DNA of 64,000 nucleotides. Origin: CBDCWQ01 sp965223435 (lineage in GTDB: Bacteria; Myxococcota; Kuafuiibacteriia; Kuafuiibacteriales; Kuafuiibacteriaceae). The notes under the pieces are model-generated. The model saw nothing but the letters and a program-made list of their open reading frames with translations. It made no database searches and was not told where the DNA came from. Every line of letters begins with the position of its first letter. Position 1 is the stretch's first letter. The translations under genes were made by a program, and so were the position numbers. The stretch is taken from the NCBI GenBank assembly GCA_965223435.1, contig CBDCWQ010000017.1:268877-332876 (forward strand), written 5' to 3'. This document shows, piece after piece, positions 27,152 to 36,471 of the stretch.

Positions 27152-27430
27152 TCTCCCATCCTGAGCCGACCGAATCTTCGCAAAGCACCACGACCGGCAA
27201 ACCACCGCCAGATCCACACGGCCTTGACCTCAGCCAGGCACAAAGTAGAAAACCGGGAATCCGCCGCGTGGACCGACTACACCCACTCAGGCTTGCAAAC
27301 CTGGCCTCGCGCAACCCATCTGAGCCCAGCTACCCAGGCATCTCGTCGCTCCACATGCACCTTCGAAGCCGGTAGACTGTTGGGTCTCAGATGGCGCCGG
27401 AGCCCATCGCGCTAAGAGTTTTCGAGGATG

Positions 27431-27458
27431 CCTCTCAATGCACTGGTTACGTTCTTGT
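27431..27458. repeat. IS66 right end: inverted repeat and 8-bp target duplication
   Basis: The right terminal repeat ends with GGTTAC at 27450, followed by the second copy of GTTCTTGT (27451-27458). Confidence 0.93.
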
Positions 27459-27698
27459 CGAACGGTGTACTTGCACTACGTCCTAGATAGATGGGTGGAC
27501 GTTTGGCGCCGAAGCGAGGTCGAGGTGAGGTCATTATCGTAAGACACGCTGATGACTTCGCGCTGGGTTTCCAATTCCGGGAGGATGCCGAACGTTTTCT
27601 AACCGAGAGGCTCTCCTGCCGCATCGTGGATACGGCTCATGCTGTCTTGTTTTCACTGAGCGAGAGCCCAAACTTGTCCGCCTAGGCTAAAGCGAAGG

Positions 27699-28088
27699 TT
27701 AGGGAACATGGATAGAATCGACCAAGATACGGTAGCTGCCGTCTTTGTTCTCAAAGACCCGGACACTCAGCACGAGATCGCTCCTGCCAGACTCCTCGGT
27801 CCAAAGGTCAACGAGAACATCCCAGTGCGTTCCCATCCATTGTGCAACCGAACTGCTCCAGCTTTCATTGGGGAGTTCGGCGAGCGTCTCACCGTAGTCC
27901 GCAATGTAGTCCCGGATCTGCTTCTGGGTCGTCGAGGCGACAGGGGTTACCGTTCCCATTCCGACGAGACCGAAGTCTCCGTTGCGAAATGCTCGCACGA
28001 TTCGACAAAGAGTTGGACGCAAATGGCTGGCAACGGGGTGCGCGGCATTTTCATCCTTAACCGCACGTTGAGTGTATCGAGAGTTCAT
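27699..28088 (-). CDS. Conserved small protein, DUF7668-like
   Basis: 129 residues. Its ATG (28088) overlaps the stop of an upstream coding relic as ATGA, suggesting former translational coupling. 'LRPTLCRIVRAFRNGDFGL', 'IRDYIADYGETLAELP' and 'VLVDLWTEESGRSDLVLSVRVFE' fit a small family I associate with DUF7668, recognised from memory only. Proteins of this type often sit behind larger genes in accessory regions and could be immunity proteins; this is inference. No signal peptide. Confidence 0.6.
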   Translation of the reverse strand: MNSRYTQRAVKDENAAHPVASHLRPTLCRIVRAFRNGDFGLVGMGTVTPVASTTQKQIRDYIADYGETLAELPNESWSSSVAQWMGTHWDVLVDLWTEESGRSDLVLSVRVFENKDGSYRILVDSIHVP

Positions 28089-28640
28089 GGGGTTAGTCCG
28101 AGGAATGGAAGTTCCAGATGGCAGTCGACGCAGACTTCCGCGTGATTGGCGTCATCGGTTTTTTTCTCATCCGCATGGCGCTTCTCATGCTGGCCGCGTG
28201 AGTTTGTCTTGTCAACCTCGGTGCCGGCTTTGTCGGCCTACGCTTTTCGCTTCGTCGCTCCCTTTTTCGGTGTCCACACCCTCGCTGAGCAGCCACGCAC
28301 CAATCGAAACGGGCTCGGCGTTATCCGTGTCCAGAAGAACAAGGATTTGCCTCACGTTGCGGCCATTCCTGAACTCATCGGCGATGGCGTTTAGACGCGA
28401 ACCGTCGTTGTCAGGGCCCTTCTTTTTGGGGATGCTATCACCGGTATTCGCCCCAAAGTCCGAGTTCTTCATCGTTGGAAGCGGTTTCTTGCCGAGACTT
28501 TACGGCTTTGAGTCCTTTGACGGCCGTGCCCGCGACTTTTCCTGCTCCGGTTTTGAAGTGACCTTATGTGGCTGGTTTTGAGTGATCCCCAAGGGCCCGA
28601 AAATCCTCATAGCTGAGTCTTCGTATCCGCAAAACACATC
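28085..28640 (-). pseudogene. Frameshifted coding relic upstream of the DUF7668-like gene
   Basis: Read on the minus strand, consecutive segments look coding but in different frames: AGKVAGTAVKGLKAVKSRQE, then LNAIADEFRNGRNVRQILVL...IGAWLLSEGVDTEKG, then RHADEKKTDDANHAEVCVDC ending in a stop that overlaps the next ATG. At least two shifts and a TAA break it. No family is recognised. Between about 28555 and 28600 two similar TCACTxCAAAACCxG words occur, reminiscent of the repeated ends of IS21-type elements. Confidence 0.4.
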
Positions 28641-28989
28641 GAGCGGGCTCGCAAATCATCAGAATCGTTCATACGGTCCACACGCTTGTGCTGCGCGACG
28701 CGATCGAGGAACCCTCGCGAAGCTTGCGGTGCTCGGAAACGTTGGCGAAACAAATGGACTGACGATCAGAGACAACGATAGGTTTACCTGTCTCGCAGGG
28801 CTCGACGGGGGGACTTGAACGTCACAACCTTCGGTCTTGTCGCCTTCTAAGGGGGGAGAGGGAGTAGGTGAAGATGCGGGTGTGTGCGTCACGACGCAGT
28901 TGTTCACACCAGGTATACCATTTCCGAGCGACATGGTCGTGCCGGCTGAATAGAAATTGGACAACAACTTCGGTAGTTTTCGGTTGCTG
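28641..28989. other. No recognisable gene
   Basis: About 350 bp between the relic and the OmpA gene. Short open frames on both strands carry no family signal or ribosome sites. It presumably contains the promoter of the OmpA-giant protein operon, but none was identified with confidence. Confidence 0.4.
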
Positions 28990-30939
28990 ATGTTTCACTT
29001 CGCGTCCTTGACTTCTTCGATTCTCAGGCAACGTTTTGTGATCGGTACGGCTTTGGTCGCTTTTTGCTTCCTGGGTTCGGGTTCGAGCAGGACGTGGGCT
29101 CAGAGCACAGATCCACAGGTCTACTCTGTCGAGCGATTTCGACTTTCCTTGGGTCAGGAGGGACTTCTTGGTGTCGAGTGGGCCGGTGTCCCGAGCCACG
29201 GGTCTTGGGATTTGGCCCTATGGGTGGGTTACGCAAAAAACCCCCTGGTTGTCTTCGAAAATAGAGACGGAACCAGGGAACGGGTGGGGGCATTCGTTAA
29301 GCATCGACTCGGCGGAAGCCTGGTGGGCGCGCTTGCGCTCTTTGACTGGCTTCAAGTTGGGCTCGATGTCCCGATTGTCCTACACCAGTCACGTCCATTA
29401 TCGGTTGCTGGCGTCGCGGGTGGTCTGTCTTCGATTGGTTCCATTGGTATCGGTTCCATTCATGTTGTTCCCAAACTGAGAATTCTGACTGAAGAGGATC
29501 ATGGCCTGAGTGTCGCGCTTTTGTTCAGCTTAGGGCTCCCAAGTGGGTCTAAGAATAGCTATTTTGGCGACAAAAAGCTGGGTGTTCGACCAGAACTGGC
29601 TCTATCGAAAACGTTTAGTGCACTTCGGGTCGGCGCCAATTTCGGCTACCACGTACGTCCTCAAATTGAATTCTTAGGGCTCTCTGTGGACGACGAAATC
29701 TTTGCCGAGTTTGGGGCTGGATATTCGTTTACGTATAGCGGGGGAACGCCAGCGTCGTTCGACTTTAGCCTCGCGACCAGTATTGCAGCAAAGTCGGCTC
29801 TTAGGCATAGCAATCAGTCCTACGCAGAACTTCTCGCTGGATATCAACAACGGGTCTTAGGCTTTTTGAGTCTATTCGTTGCCGGGGGGCTTGGGCTTAC
29901 GCCGGGGCATGGGACCCCCGCGTGGCGTATTCTCACGGGGGTTAGGCTGTCGAGTCGCGTCGATGACATGGATGGGGATGGCATCGATGACGACAAAGAT
30001 GCTTGTCCAGGGGAACCTGAAGACAAAGATCGGTTTGAAGACGAAGATGGTTGCCCAGACCCGGACAATGATAAGGACCAGGTCCCCGATGTTACGGATG
30101 CGGCTCCGAACATGGCTGAAGACCGAGATGGATTTGAAGATGAGGATGGTGCTCCCGACCTTGACAATGACCAAGACGGCATACCTGACAGCAAGGATGG
30201 TGCACCGAATGAGCCTGAGGATCGAGATCAATTCGAGGACCAGGACGGAGTTCCTGACCCCGATAATGATCGCGACGAGGTTCTAGACGCAAACGACAAG
30301 TGCCCGAATGAGGCTGGGTCGCCAGATAACGATGGGTGCCCCGTGACCGACCGAGATAATGACGGGGTGCCCAATCAAGAAGACCAGTGCCCAGATGACC
30401 CTGGCGACAAAAACAATGATGGCTGTCCCGATCGAGATGGCGACGGAGTGGTCGATCGCTTCGACAATTGCCCAGATGAAGCGGGTAGTCCTGCCAATCA
30501 AGGTTGCCGTGTGCGTCAGTTGGTCAAGATTGCTGCGAAAAAAATCGAAATTTTGGACCGGGTCTATTTCGCCTCCGGAAGTGCTCGCATCAGAAGAGTT
30601 TCTTTTCGTCTCTTGAAGAATGTGGCGCAGGTTGTACAGGCCCATTCAGAAATCAAACTTATTCGAATCGAGGGCCACACCGACAACCAGGGTCGTGCCT
30701 CGAAAAACCAGAAGCTGTCCCGAAGAAGAGCGGAGGCCGTACGGGGCTATTTGATTCGCCGCGGTGTCTCACCGGATCGGCTAGAAGCCGTTGGATTTGG
30801 TGAGAAACGACCCATTGCAGACAATGCCCAAGCTAGAGGGCGGGCAGAGAATCGGCGTGTGGAGTTCATCATTTCGGACAAACCATCTTCATCAGGCACA
30901 GAACCCGCCCAAAGGACGCTGGATGACGATTTCGAATAA
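28990..30939 (+). CDS. OmpA-family outer-membrane protein with TSP3 calcium-repeat linker (module 1)
   Basis: 649 residues from the ATG at 28990 (a TTG at 28957 is possible). Signal peptide ending near 'SSRTWAQ'. Residues ~40-320 form a predicted beta-barrel (VERFRLSLGQEGLLGVEWAG..., VGAFVKHRLGGSLVGALALF). About 190 residues of TSP3-type calcium loops follow (DMDGDGIDDDKDACPGEPED and later copies). The last ~140 are an OmpA peptidoglycan-binding domain: 'VYFASGSARI', 'IRIEGHTDNQGRASKNQKLS', 'RRAEAVRGYLIRRGV', 'GRAENRRVEFII'. It anchors outer membrane to cell wall. Paralogue of 48818-50662. Its end overlaps the giant protein gene downstream. Confidence 0.92.
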   Translation: MFHFASLTSSILRQRFVIGTALVAFCFLGSGSSRTWAQSTDPQVYSVERFRLSLGQEGLLGVEWAGVPSHGSWDLALWVGYAKNPLVVFENRDGTRERVGAFVKHRLGGSLVGALALFDWLQVGLDVPIVLHQSRPLSVAGVAGGLSSIGSIGIGSIHVVPKLRILTEEDHGLSVALLFSLGLPSGSKNSYFGDKKLGVRPELALSKTFSALRVGANFGYHVRPQIEFLGLSVDDEIFAEFGAGYSFTYSGGTPASFDFSLATSIAAKSALRHSNQSYAELLAGYQQRVLGFLSLFVAGGLGLTPGHGTPAWRILTGVRLSSRVDDMDGDGIDDDKDACPGEPEDKDRFEDEDGCPDPDNDKDQVPDVTDAAPNMAEDRDGFEDEDGAPDLDNDQDGIPDSKDGAPNEPEDRDQFEDQDGVPDPDNDRDEVLDANDKCPNEAGSPDNDGCPVTDRDNDGVPNQEDQCPDDPGDKNNDGCPDRDGDGVVDRFDNCPDEAGSPANQGCRVRQLVKIAAKKIEILDRVYFASGSARIRRVSFRLLKNVAQVVQAHSEIKLIRIEGHTDNQGRASKNQKLSRRRAEAVRGYLIRRGVSPDRLEAVGFGEKRPIADNAQARGRAENRRVEFIISDKPSSSGTEPAQRTLDDDFE

Positions 30940-33900
30940 GAGACCAATGCTCATGTCGTACTATCTGAACACTCGCATAAACACACTGATAGCCGTTATG
31001 GCGGTGACCTTGGGGAGTAGCTCCCTCGCAGCCGCTCAACCCATGTTTCCGGATGACGACGGTTGGGTCGTGATTACACGAGAGGGCAGCCCCGTTGGAG
31101 ATGTCGAAGACGACACACAGACCTCGCGGGATATCGTAGGCAATTCGGGTACACCCCTTGGCTTCGTGCATGCGGATGCTGAATTCTTCTACGTGCGACT
31201 GCGTATCAATGGAGATCCATCTGGAACCGGGGGCCAAGGGACCTACCGGCAGTTCGGGTGGGGTGCCGTTATCGATATCGATGACGATCCTCAGACTTAC
31301 GAAATTGGCATGATGCTCGACGGTATTGTTAAGCCAGAAATCGTCGATATAGGACAGAACACAAGGCAAAAATCAATCGATTCTCCTGCGGACACAACCG
31401 AGTCTCGGATTGCCGCCTACTCTTTAGACACGCACGCGAGAGTCACGATGACGAGCGCGGTTTTCTCCAACGACGCCGACTACTTTATCGACCTGGCGGC
31501 GGCGTGGTCAGACCTCAACCTCGCAGGTTTTGCGCTGGATTCTGCATTTCGCATTGTGCTTGGAAGTTCTAACAGCACCCGCAGTCTTACGGCCGATCTA
31601 GGATCCCCAGGTGGTTGTGGCGGGCTCTTGAGTTGCTCGTTCTCTGACGAGTTTGTTTGCACACGTTCTGGGTGCTTTTCAGATCTGGATGGGGATGGGG
31701 TCTCGCCCGAAGACGAGGCGATTCTTGGCACGGACCCCCAAGACGCAGATACCGACGACGACGGGATTGAAGACGGAGACGAAGCCGATTCCGGTACGGA
31801 TCCACTTGATGCAGACACCGATGACGATGGCCTATCTGACGGCGAGGAAATCGTTGCGGGGGCAGACGGCTACATCACGGTGGCCATCGACGATGACACC
31901 GACGACGATGGCATCCTTGATGGCGTAGAAGTTGGGCTTGGTCCTGTCTCAGGAGGCATCAGCGACGGAAATGCCACGGTGTATTCAGGCACTGAATCTG
32001 GATTTTCTGGCGACGCGGACATGGGCGCAACAACGACAGATCCAACCCGTGCCGACACGGATCGTGGGGGTGTGGATGATGGTTCGGAAGATACCAACCA
32101 GAACGGTAGGATAGATCCTGCAGAGGGCGATCCCAACCGGTCCGGCGACGACGATCCTGACGCCGACGGTCTCACCAACGACGAGGAAGCCAGCATTTCA
32201 TCCGATCCCCGGGATGCGGACAGCGACGATGATGGTGTCGCGGACGGCTCAGAACCGAACTACGCGCAAGACACCGATGGCGATGGCATAGTCAACGCGC
32301 TCGATCCGGATTCTGACAATGACGGAATACTTGATGGAACGGAGTTGGGGATTCGCAGTCCGCTCGGTGACACCGACGTGGGGCAGGGAAATTTTGTTGC
32401 AGACCAGGATCCAAACACGATGACGGATCCGCTCTTGAGAGACTCCGACAGCGGGGGGGCCAATGACGGAGCTGAAGATTTAAACAAGAACGGTGCCATT
32501 GACCAGTCTGAAACGGACCCCAACAATCCCGGAGACGATTCACAAAGCATCGATGACGACGGGGACGGACTCTCAAATGCCGAGGAGATGAGCATCGGTA
32601 CAGATCCCCGTGATGCAGATTCTGATGACGATGGTGTTGCCGACGGATCTGAACCCGCATACGCGGTAGATTCGGATAAAGACGGCTTGATCAACGCATT
32701 GGATGCGGACTCCGATGATGACGGGATTCTTGACGGCACGGAACTTGGTTTGACAGTGGCGCACCAAGATACCGATCTGGCTGCGAACAATTTTCAAGCG
32801 GACCTCGATCCGCTTACGAAGACAAGCGCTCTTTCCGCCGATACCGACAACGGAGGTGTTTCCGACGGTAACGAAGATCTCAACCGGAACGGACGAATCG
32901 ATAGCAATGAAGGGGATCCAAACGATCAAAGCGACGACGACAGCGACCAAGATGGGCTCATAGACAGCGTCGAACTGTCTTTGGGGACGGATCCCATGGA
33001 CGATGACACCGACAATGACGGTCTCACGGATTCACAAGAGGTTGCGTTGAATACGAGTCCGCTCGACGCCGATTCGGACGATGATGGAATCTCGGATGGC
33101 GAAGAAACAGTAGCTGGGGTTGACGGGTTCATCACACTTCCCCTTGTTGCGGATACCGATGGAGACATGATCGTAGATGGTATCGAGGTGAACCAAGGTC
33201 CAGTGGCAAGTGGGTTCAGCGACGGAAACGCCATAGCTTATTCCGGTACCGATAATTTCCAAGCAGACGCTGATGCGGGGGCCACGACTACAGACCCAAC
33301 ACAGGCGGATACCGATAGAGGCGGTGTAAGCGATGGCGTTGAAGACAGAAACCAGGACGGCGCGATCAATGGCCAAGAGACCGATCCCAACGATGGCACC
33401 GACGACGATAGCGATGGCGACGGTCTTTCGGATTTGGAAGAGAGAGCGCTTGGCTTGGACATCGCGGACACGGACTCCGACGATGATGGGGTCCCTGACG
33501 GTGCCGAACCGAGTTATGGCCAGGATTCCGACGGAGATGGTCTGGTTAACGCCCTAGATCCGGACTCGGACAACGACGGCATCTTCGATGGCACCGAGCT
33601 AGGTATTCAGACGGTGTCGTCAGATACCAATAGGGCGGTCGGTGCCTTTGTAGCCGATGTCGATCCGAGTACCACGACCAATCCTTTACAATTCGATTCT
33701 GACGGGGGTGGTGTTGGTGATGGCCGGGAAGATGCAAACAAGAATGGGGCCATAGAAGGCAACGAGACGGACCCAAGCGACGGCGCCGATGATGTACAAT
33801 TCTCTGATTCGGACGGTGATGGTCTATCGGACGTTGAAGAAAGCCTGGCGGGCACAGACCCGAACGACGCTGATTCCGACGATGATGGCATCGCTGATGG

Positions 33901-36310
33901 AAGCGAACAAAACTTCAATGCAGATACTGATGGGGACCGTCTTATCAACGCGCTTGATGCGGACTCTGACGGGGATGGTATTCTTGATGGCACTGAGCTC
34001 GGTCTGACTGTACCCCACGCGGGCACCAATGTTGCTCTGGGCAACTTTGTTGCCGACGAAGACCCGACTTCCACAACAAGCCCTCTTGTGTCAGACACCG
34101 ACGGTGGCGGTATTTCGGACGGTGAGGAGGACCTGAACAAGAACGGCCGTGTCGACGCCCAGGAAACGGACCCGAATACGGCTGCGGACGATGACCGAGA
34201 TGGTGACGGCTTGGGTGATGCGCTGGAGGTTTCTCTTGGAACCGATCCGCAGGATTCCGATAGCGATAACGACCAGCTCTCCGACTCAGCCGAGGTGAGC
34301 CTTGGGTTGGATCCACTTGATGCCGACACCGATGATGATGGTCTTTTAGACGGAGAAGAGCTGGAGGTTGGAGCCGATGGATTCATCACCAACCCGAAGC
34401 TGAAAGACACCGACGGTGACGGCCTTGCCGATGGGGTGGAGGTTGGATTAGGGCCCGTTGCCAGCGGAAACAGCGACGGGAATGGAACGCCTTATCGCGG
34501 GAGCGACAGCTTTGAGCCCGACGCAGACGGAGGGGCAACGACCACCGATCCAACCGATGGCGACACTGACGGCGGCGGTACATCCGATGGGGTCGAGGAT
34601 GCAGATCAAAATGGCCGAATTGATCCCGGGGAGGGCGATCCCAATGATGCCTCTGATGATGACCAGGACCAGGACGGGATTTCGAATGCTGAGGAAGAAG
34701 CGCATGGGCTTTTGCCGGACGACGCAGACTCGGACGATGATGGTGTACCGGACGGGGAGGAACCAAGCTGGAATCAAGATAGCGACGGTGATGGTTTAAT
34801 CAATGCGCTCGACCCAGATTCAGACGGTGATGGCCTCTTCGACGGTACGGAATTGGGTGTCTCTACTCCTCCCTCGTCTACAAACGTGGCGGCAGGCCAT
34901 TTTGTTCCGGACGCAGACCCCAGTACAAAAACGGATCCCTTAAATCGCGACAGCGATAGGGGCACCCTCGATGACGGGGCCGAGGACGCCAATCACAATG
35001 GTGCTATCGATAATGAAGAGTCGGACCCGAACGATCCTACGGATGACTCCATTGCCCCACAGGACAGCGATGGCGACGGGCTTACGGACGCCGAGGAGAG
35101 AGCTTTAGGAACGAACCCTTCAGATAGCGATTCGGACGACGATGGCATTCAAGATGGCGCGGAGTTCAATTTTGGGTCAGACACGGATGGAGACGGTCTG
35201 ATCAACGCGCTCGATCCTGACTCGGACAACGACGGGATTTTCGACGGGACGGAGATAGGTCTTACCGGGGCCAGCACCGATACGAACACGGCCGCGGGGA
35301 ATTTTATTGCCGATGCAGATCCGAGTTCCAAGACGAATCCGCTGATGGCAGACACCGACGGAGGGGGCGTTCCTGACGGGACCGAAGACACAAACAAAAA
35401 CGGTGCAGTCGACAGCGATGAAACAGACCCAGTCAATGCCGCCGACGACAACGCGTTTTTTGATTCGGATGGAGACGGGTTGAGCAATTCAGAAGAGCTC
35501 GCTTTGGGAACCGACCCCAACGACGCCGACACTGATGACGATGGCATTTTGGACGGCGCCGAGCCCAACCGTACGGCCGATACCGATGGCGATGGACTCC
35601 AGAACGCGAGGGATGCGGATGCAGACAATGATGGAATCCTAGATGGTACCGAACTTGGTATCACGACGCCGGCCAACGGCACCGACAGCAATGCATTTGT
35701 GCCAGACCTCGATCCTTCAACACAAACGAACCCTCTTCTCGCAGATACCGATGGCGGGGGTTTGGCTGATGGCGCTGAAGACAAGAATAAGAATGGCCGC
35801 ATTGATGCCGGAGAATCCAATCCTCAAGATCCCTTAGACGATACCCAGGACCTCGATCAGGATATGGACGGAATCACCGATGCCGATGAAGGCACAGAAG
35901 ATCGAGACCAAGACGGTGTTCCGAACCATCTCGATCTAGACTCCGACAACGATGGCATCAGTGATCGTGACGAGGCCGGGGATCACGATCTCGCTACGCC
36001 GCCCGCTGATACCGATGGGGATGGCACGCCCAATTTCTTGGATACGGATTCAGACGGGGACTCCATTCCCGACCGTGAAGAAGCCGGTGATGCGGATCTG
36101 AACACCAGCCCCGTCGATACGGACGGGGACCGAGTGCCGGACTATTTGGACACCGACGCTGACGGCGACGGATTTGACGACCGTCTGGATGCGGGCGGAG
36201 GTGGCTTCGACTGTACCAATCATGGGGGAGGCCACCACCGCGGTACGGTGTGGTCCCTATTTATTGCGGTGCTGATGATATTGAGAAGACGTGCCTTACA
36301 TCGTGTTTGA
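30923..36310 (+). CDS. Giant TSP3-repeat surface protein with MYXO-CTERM-like tail (module 1)
   Basis: 1,795 residues. ATG 30923 is chosen because AAAGGA lies six bases upstream; it overlaps the OmpA gene by 17 bp (ATGs at 30947 and 30953 are alternatives). Signal peptide (INTLIAVMAVTLGSSSLAAA), then a beta-rich domain of ~200 residues ('FGWGAVIDIDDDPQTYEIGM') and a Cys cluster. The remaining ~1,500 residues are TSP3-like DxDxDGxxD loops organised in a longer unit; ten copies of 'GGxxDGxEDxNxNGxID' can be counted. The C-terminus has Cys (FDCTNHGGG), a hydrophobic helix (VWSLFIAVLMIL) and RRR, resembling MYXO-CTERM sorting signals. Probably a calcium-stiffened stalk exported to the surface. 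Confidence 0.9.
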   Translation: MTISNKRPMLMSYYLNTRINTLIAVMAVTLGSSSLAAAQPMFPDDDGWVVITREGSPVGDVEDDTQTSRDIVGNSGTPLGFVHADAEFFYVRLRINGDPSGTGGQGTYRQFGWGAVIDIDDDPQTYEIGMMLDGIVKPEIVDIGQNTRQKSIDSPADTTESRIAAYSLDTHARVTMTSAVFSNDADYFIDLAAAWSDLNLAGFALDSAFRIVLGSSNSTRSLTADLGSPGGCGGLLSCSFSDEFVCTRSGCFSDLDGDGVSPEDEAILGTDPQDADTDDDGIEDGDEADSGTDPLDADTDDDGLSDGEEIVAGADGYITVAIDDDTDDDGILDGVEVGLGPVSGGISDGNATVYSGTESGFSGDADMGATTTDPTRADTDRGGVDDGSEDTNQNGRIDPAEGDPNRSGDDDPDADGLTNDEEASISSDPRDADSDDDGVADGSEPNYAQDTDGDGIVNALDPDSDNDGILDGTELGIRSPLGDTDVGQGNFVADQDPNTMTDPLLRDSDSGGANDGAEDLNKNGAIDQSETDPNNPGDDSQSIDDDGDGLSNAEEMSIGTDPRDADSDDDGVADGSEPAYAVDSDKDGLINALDADSDDDGILDGTELGLTVAHQDTDLAANNFQADLDPLTKTSALSADTDNGGVSDGNEDLNRNGRIDSNEGDPNDQSDDDSDQDGLIDSVELSLGTDPMDDDTDNDGLTDSQEVALNTSPLDADSDDDGISDGEETVAGVDGFITLPLVADTDGDMIVDGIEVNQGPVASGFSDGNAIAYSGTDNFQADADAGATTTDPTQADTDRGGVSDGVEDRNQDGAINGQETDPNDGTDDDSDGDGLSDLEERALGLDIADTDSDDDGVPDGAEPSYGQDSDGDGLVNALDPDSDNDGIFDGTELGIQTVSSDTNRAVGAFVADVDPSTTTNPLQFDSDGGGVGDGREDANKNGAIEGNETDPSDGADDVQFSDSDGDGLSDVEESLAGTDPNDADSDDDGIADGSEQNFNADTDGDRLINALDADSDGDGILDGTELGLTVPHAGTNVALGNFVADEDPTSTTSPLVSDTDGGGISDGEEDLNKNGRVDAQETDPNTAADDDRDGDGLGDALEVSLGTDPQDSDSDNDQLSDSAEVSLGLDPLDADTDDDGLLDGEELEVGADGFITNPKLKDTDGDGLADGVEVGLGPVASGNSDGNGTPYRGSDSFEPDADGGATTTDPTDGDTDGGGTSDGVEDADQNGRIDPGEGDPNDASDDDQDQDGISNAEEEAHGLLPDDADSDDDGVPDGEEPSWNQDSDGDGLINALDPDSDGDGLFDGTELGVSTPPSSTNVAAGHFVPDADPSTKTDPLNRDSDRGTLDDGAEDANHNGAIDNEESDPNDPTDDSIAPQDSDGDGLTDAEERALGTNPSDSDSDDDGIQDGAEFNFGSDTDGDGLINALDPDSDNDGIFDGTEIGLTGASTDTNTAAGNFIADADPSSKTNPLMADTDGGGVPDGTEDTNKNGAVDSDETDPVNAADDNAFFDSDGDGLSNSEELALGTDPNDADTDDDGILDGAEPNRTADTDGDGLQNARDADADNDGILDGTELGITTPANGTDSNAFVPDLDPSTQTNPLLADTDGGGLADGAEDKNKNGRIDAGESNPQDPLDDTQDLDQDMDGITDADEGTEDRDQDGVPNHLDLDSDNDGISDRDEAGDHDLATPPADTDGDGTPNFLDTDSDGDSIPDREEAGDADLNTSPVDTDGDRVPDYLDTDADGDGFDDRLDAGGGGFDCTNHGGGHHRGTVWSLFIAVLMILRRRALHRV

Positions 36311-36471
36311 AAGAGGCAGACATCACCCGCCTACAAAAAATTGAGCCCACCGGCTTCGAAGTGCAAATGCAAGAAGAAAAGGCGTCCGACGGTCGACACG
36401 CCTACGAGGCCATCGGATATTTTGCCTTACGGCCCGAGTATCGAGCCAATGGGGTATCGCGCTCGAATTAG
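36311..36471 (+). pseudogene. Possible relic of a C-terminal domain
   Basis: Between the convergent giant genes, a plus-strand frame different from the TSP3 gene reads GFEVQMQEEKASDGRHAYEA and 'IGYFAL' before a stop at 36471. This resembles the end of a beta-sandwich seen in secreted proteins ('..V.EE.S.D.E..H..E.VGY.A'). It has no credible start of its own; it may be the detached tail of a lost gene. No terminator is visible between the two giant genes. Confidence 0.35.

Larger units (their letters stand above)
24129..27450 (+). mobile_element. IS66-family insertion sequence, complete
   Basis: 3,322 bp with the three genes expected for IS66 (tnpA, tnpB, tnpC). The ends are imperfect inverted repeats: left GTAAGCAGTGCATAGA, right (reverse complement) GTAACCAGTGCATTGA, starting with the GTAA typical of the family. 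Both sides carry the same 8 bases, GTTCTTGT (24121-24128 and 27451-27458), matching the 8-bp target duplication of IS66. Genes are intact, so insertion is probably recent. About 300 bp between tnpC and the right end hold no recognisable gene. Confidence 0.95.
24089..27640 (+). pseudogene. Group II intron-type reverse transcriptase relic, split by IS66
   Basis: The left piece (24089-24128) encodes EGVPQGGGLSPFL, the RT motif usually written GTPQGG-SPLL. The right piece has VYLHYVLDRWVDVWRR (from 27465) and, in another frame, GEVIIVRHADDFALGFQFRE (from about 27524), with the catalytic 'ADD' of the YADD box (Tyr changed to His). Removing the IS66 element and one 8-bp duplication brings these motifs to their normal order and spacing, but a frameshift remains between the two right-hand pieces. 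No intron RNA structure or RT N-terminus was recognised upstream; 23890-24088 holds nothing else identifiable. Confidence 0.75.

Noticed and set aside
27118..27415. Small open frames between tnpC and the IS66 right end as a passenger gene
   Set aside because: No ribosome site, family or conserved pattern; treated as IS66 non-coding end.
33607..34410. Minus-strand open frames opposite the first giant TSP3 protein
   Set aside because: Ser/Pro-rich mirror images of Asp/Gly repeats with no start signals or families.
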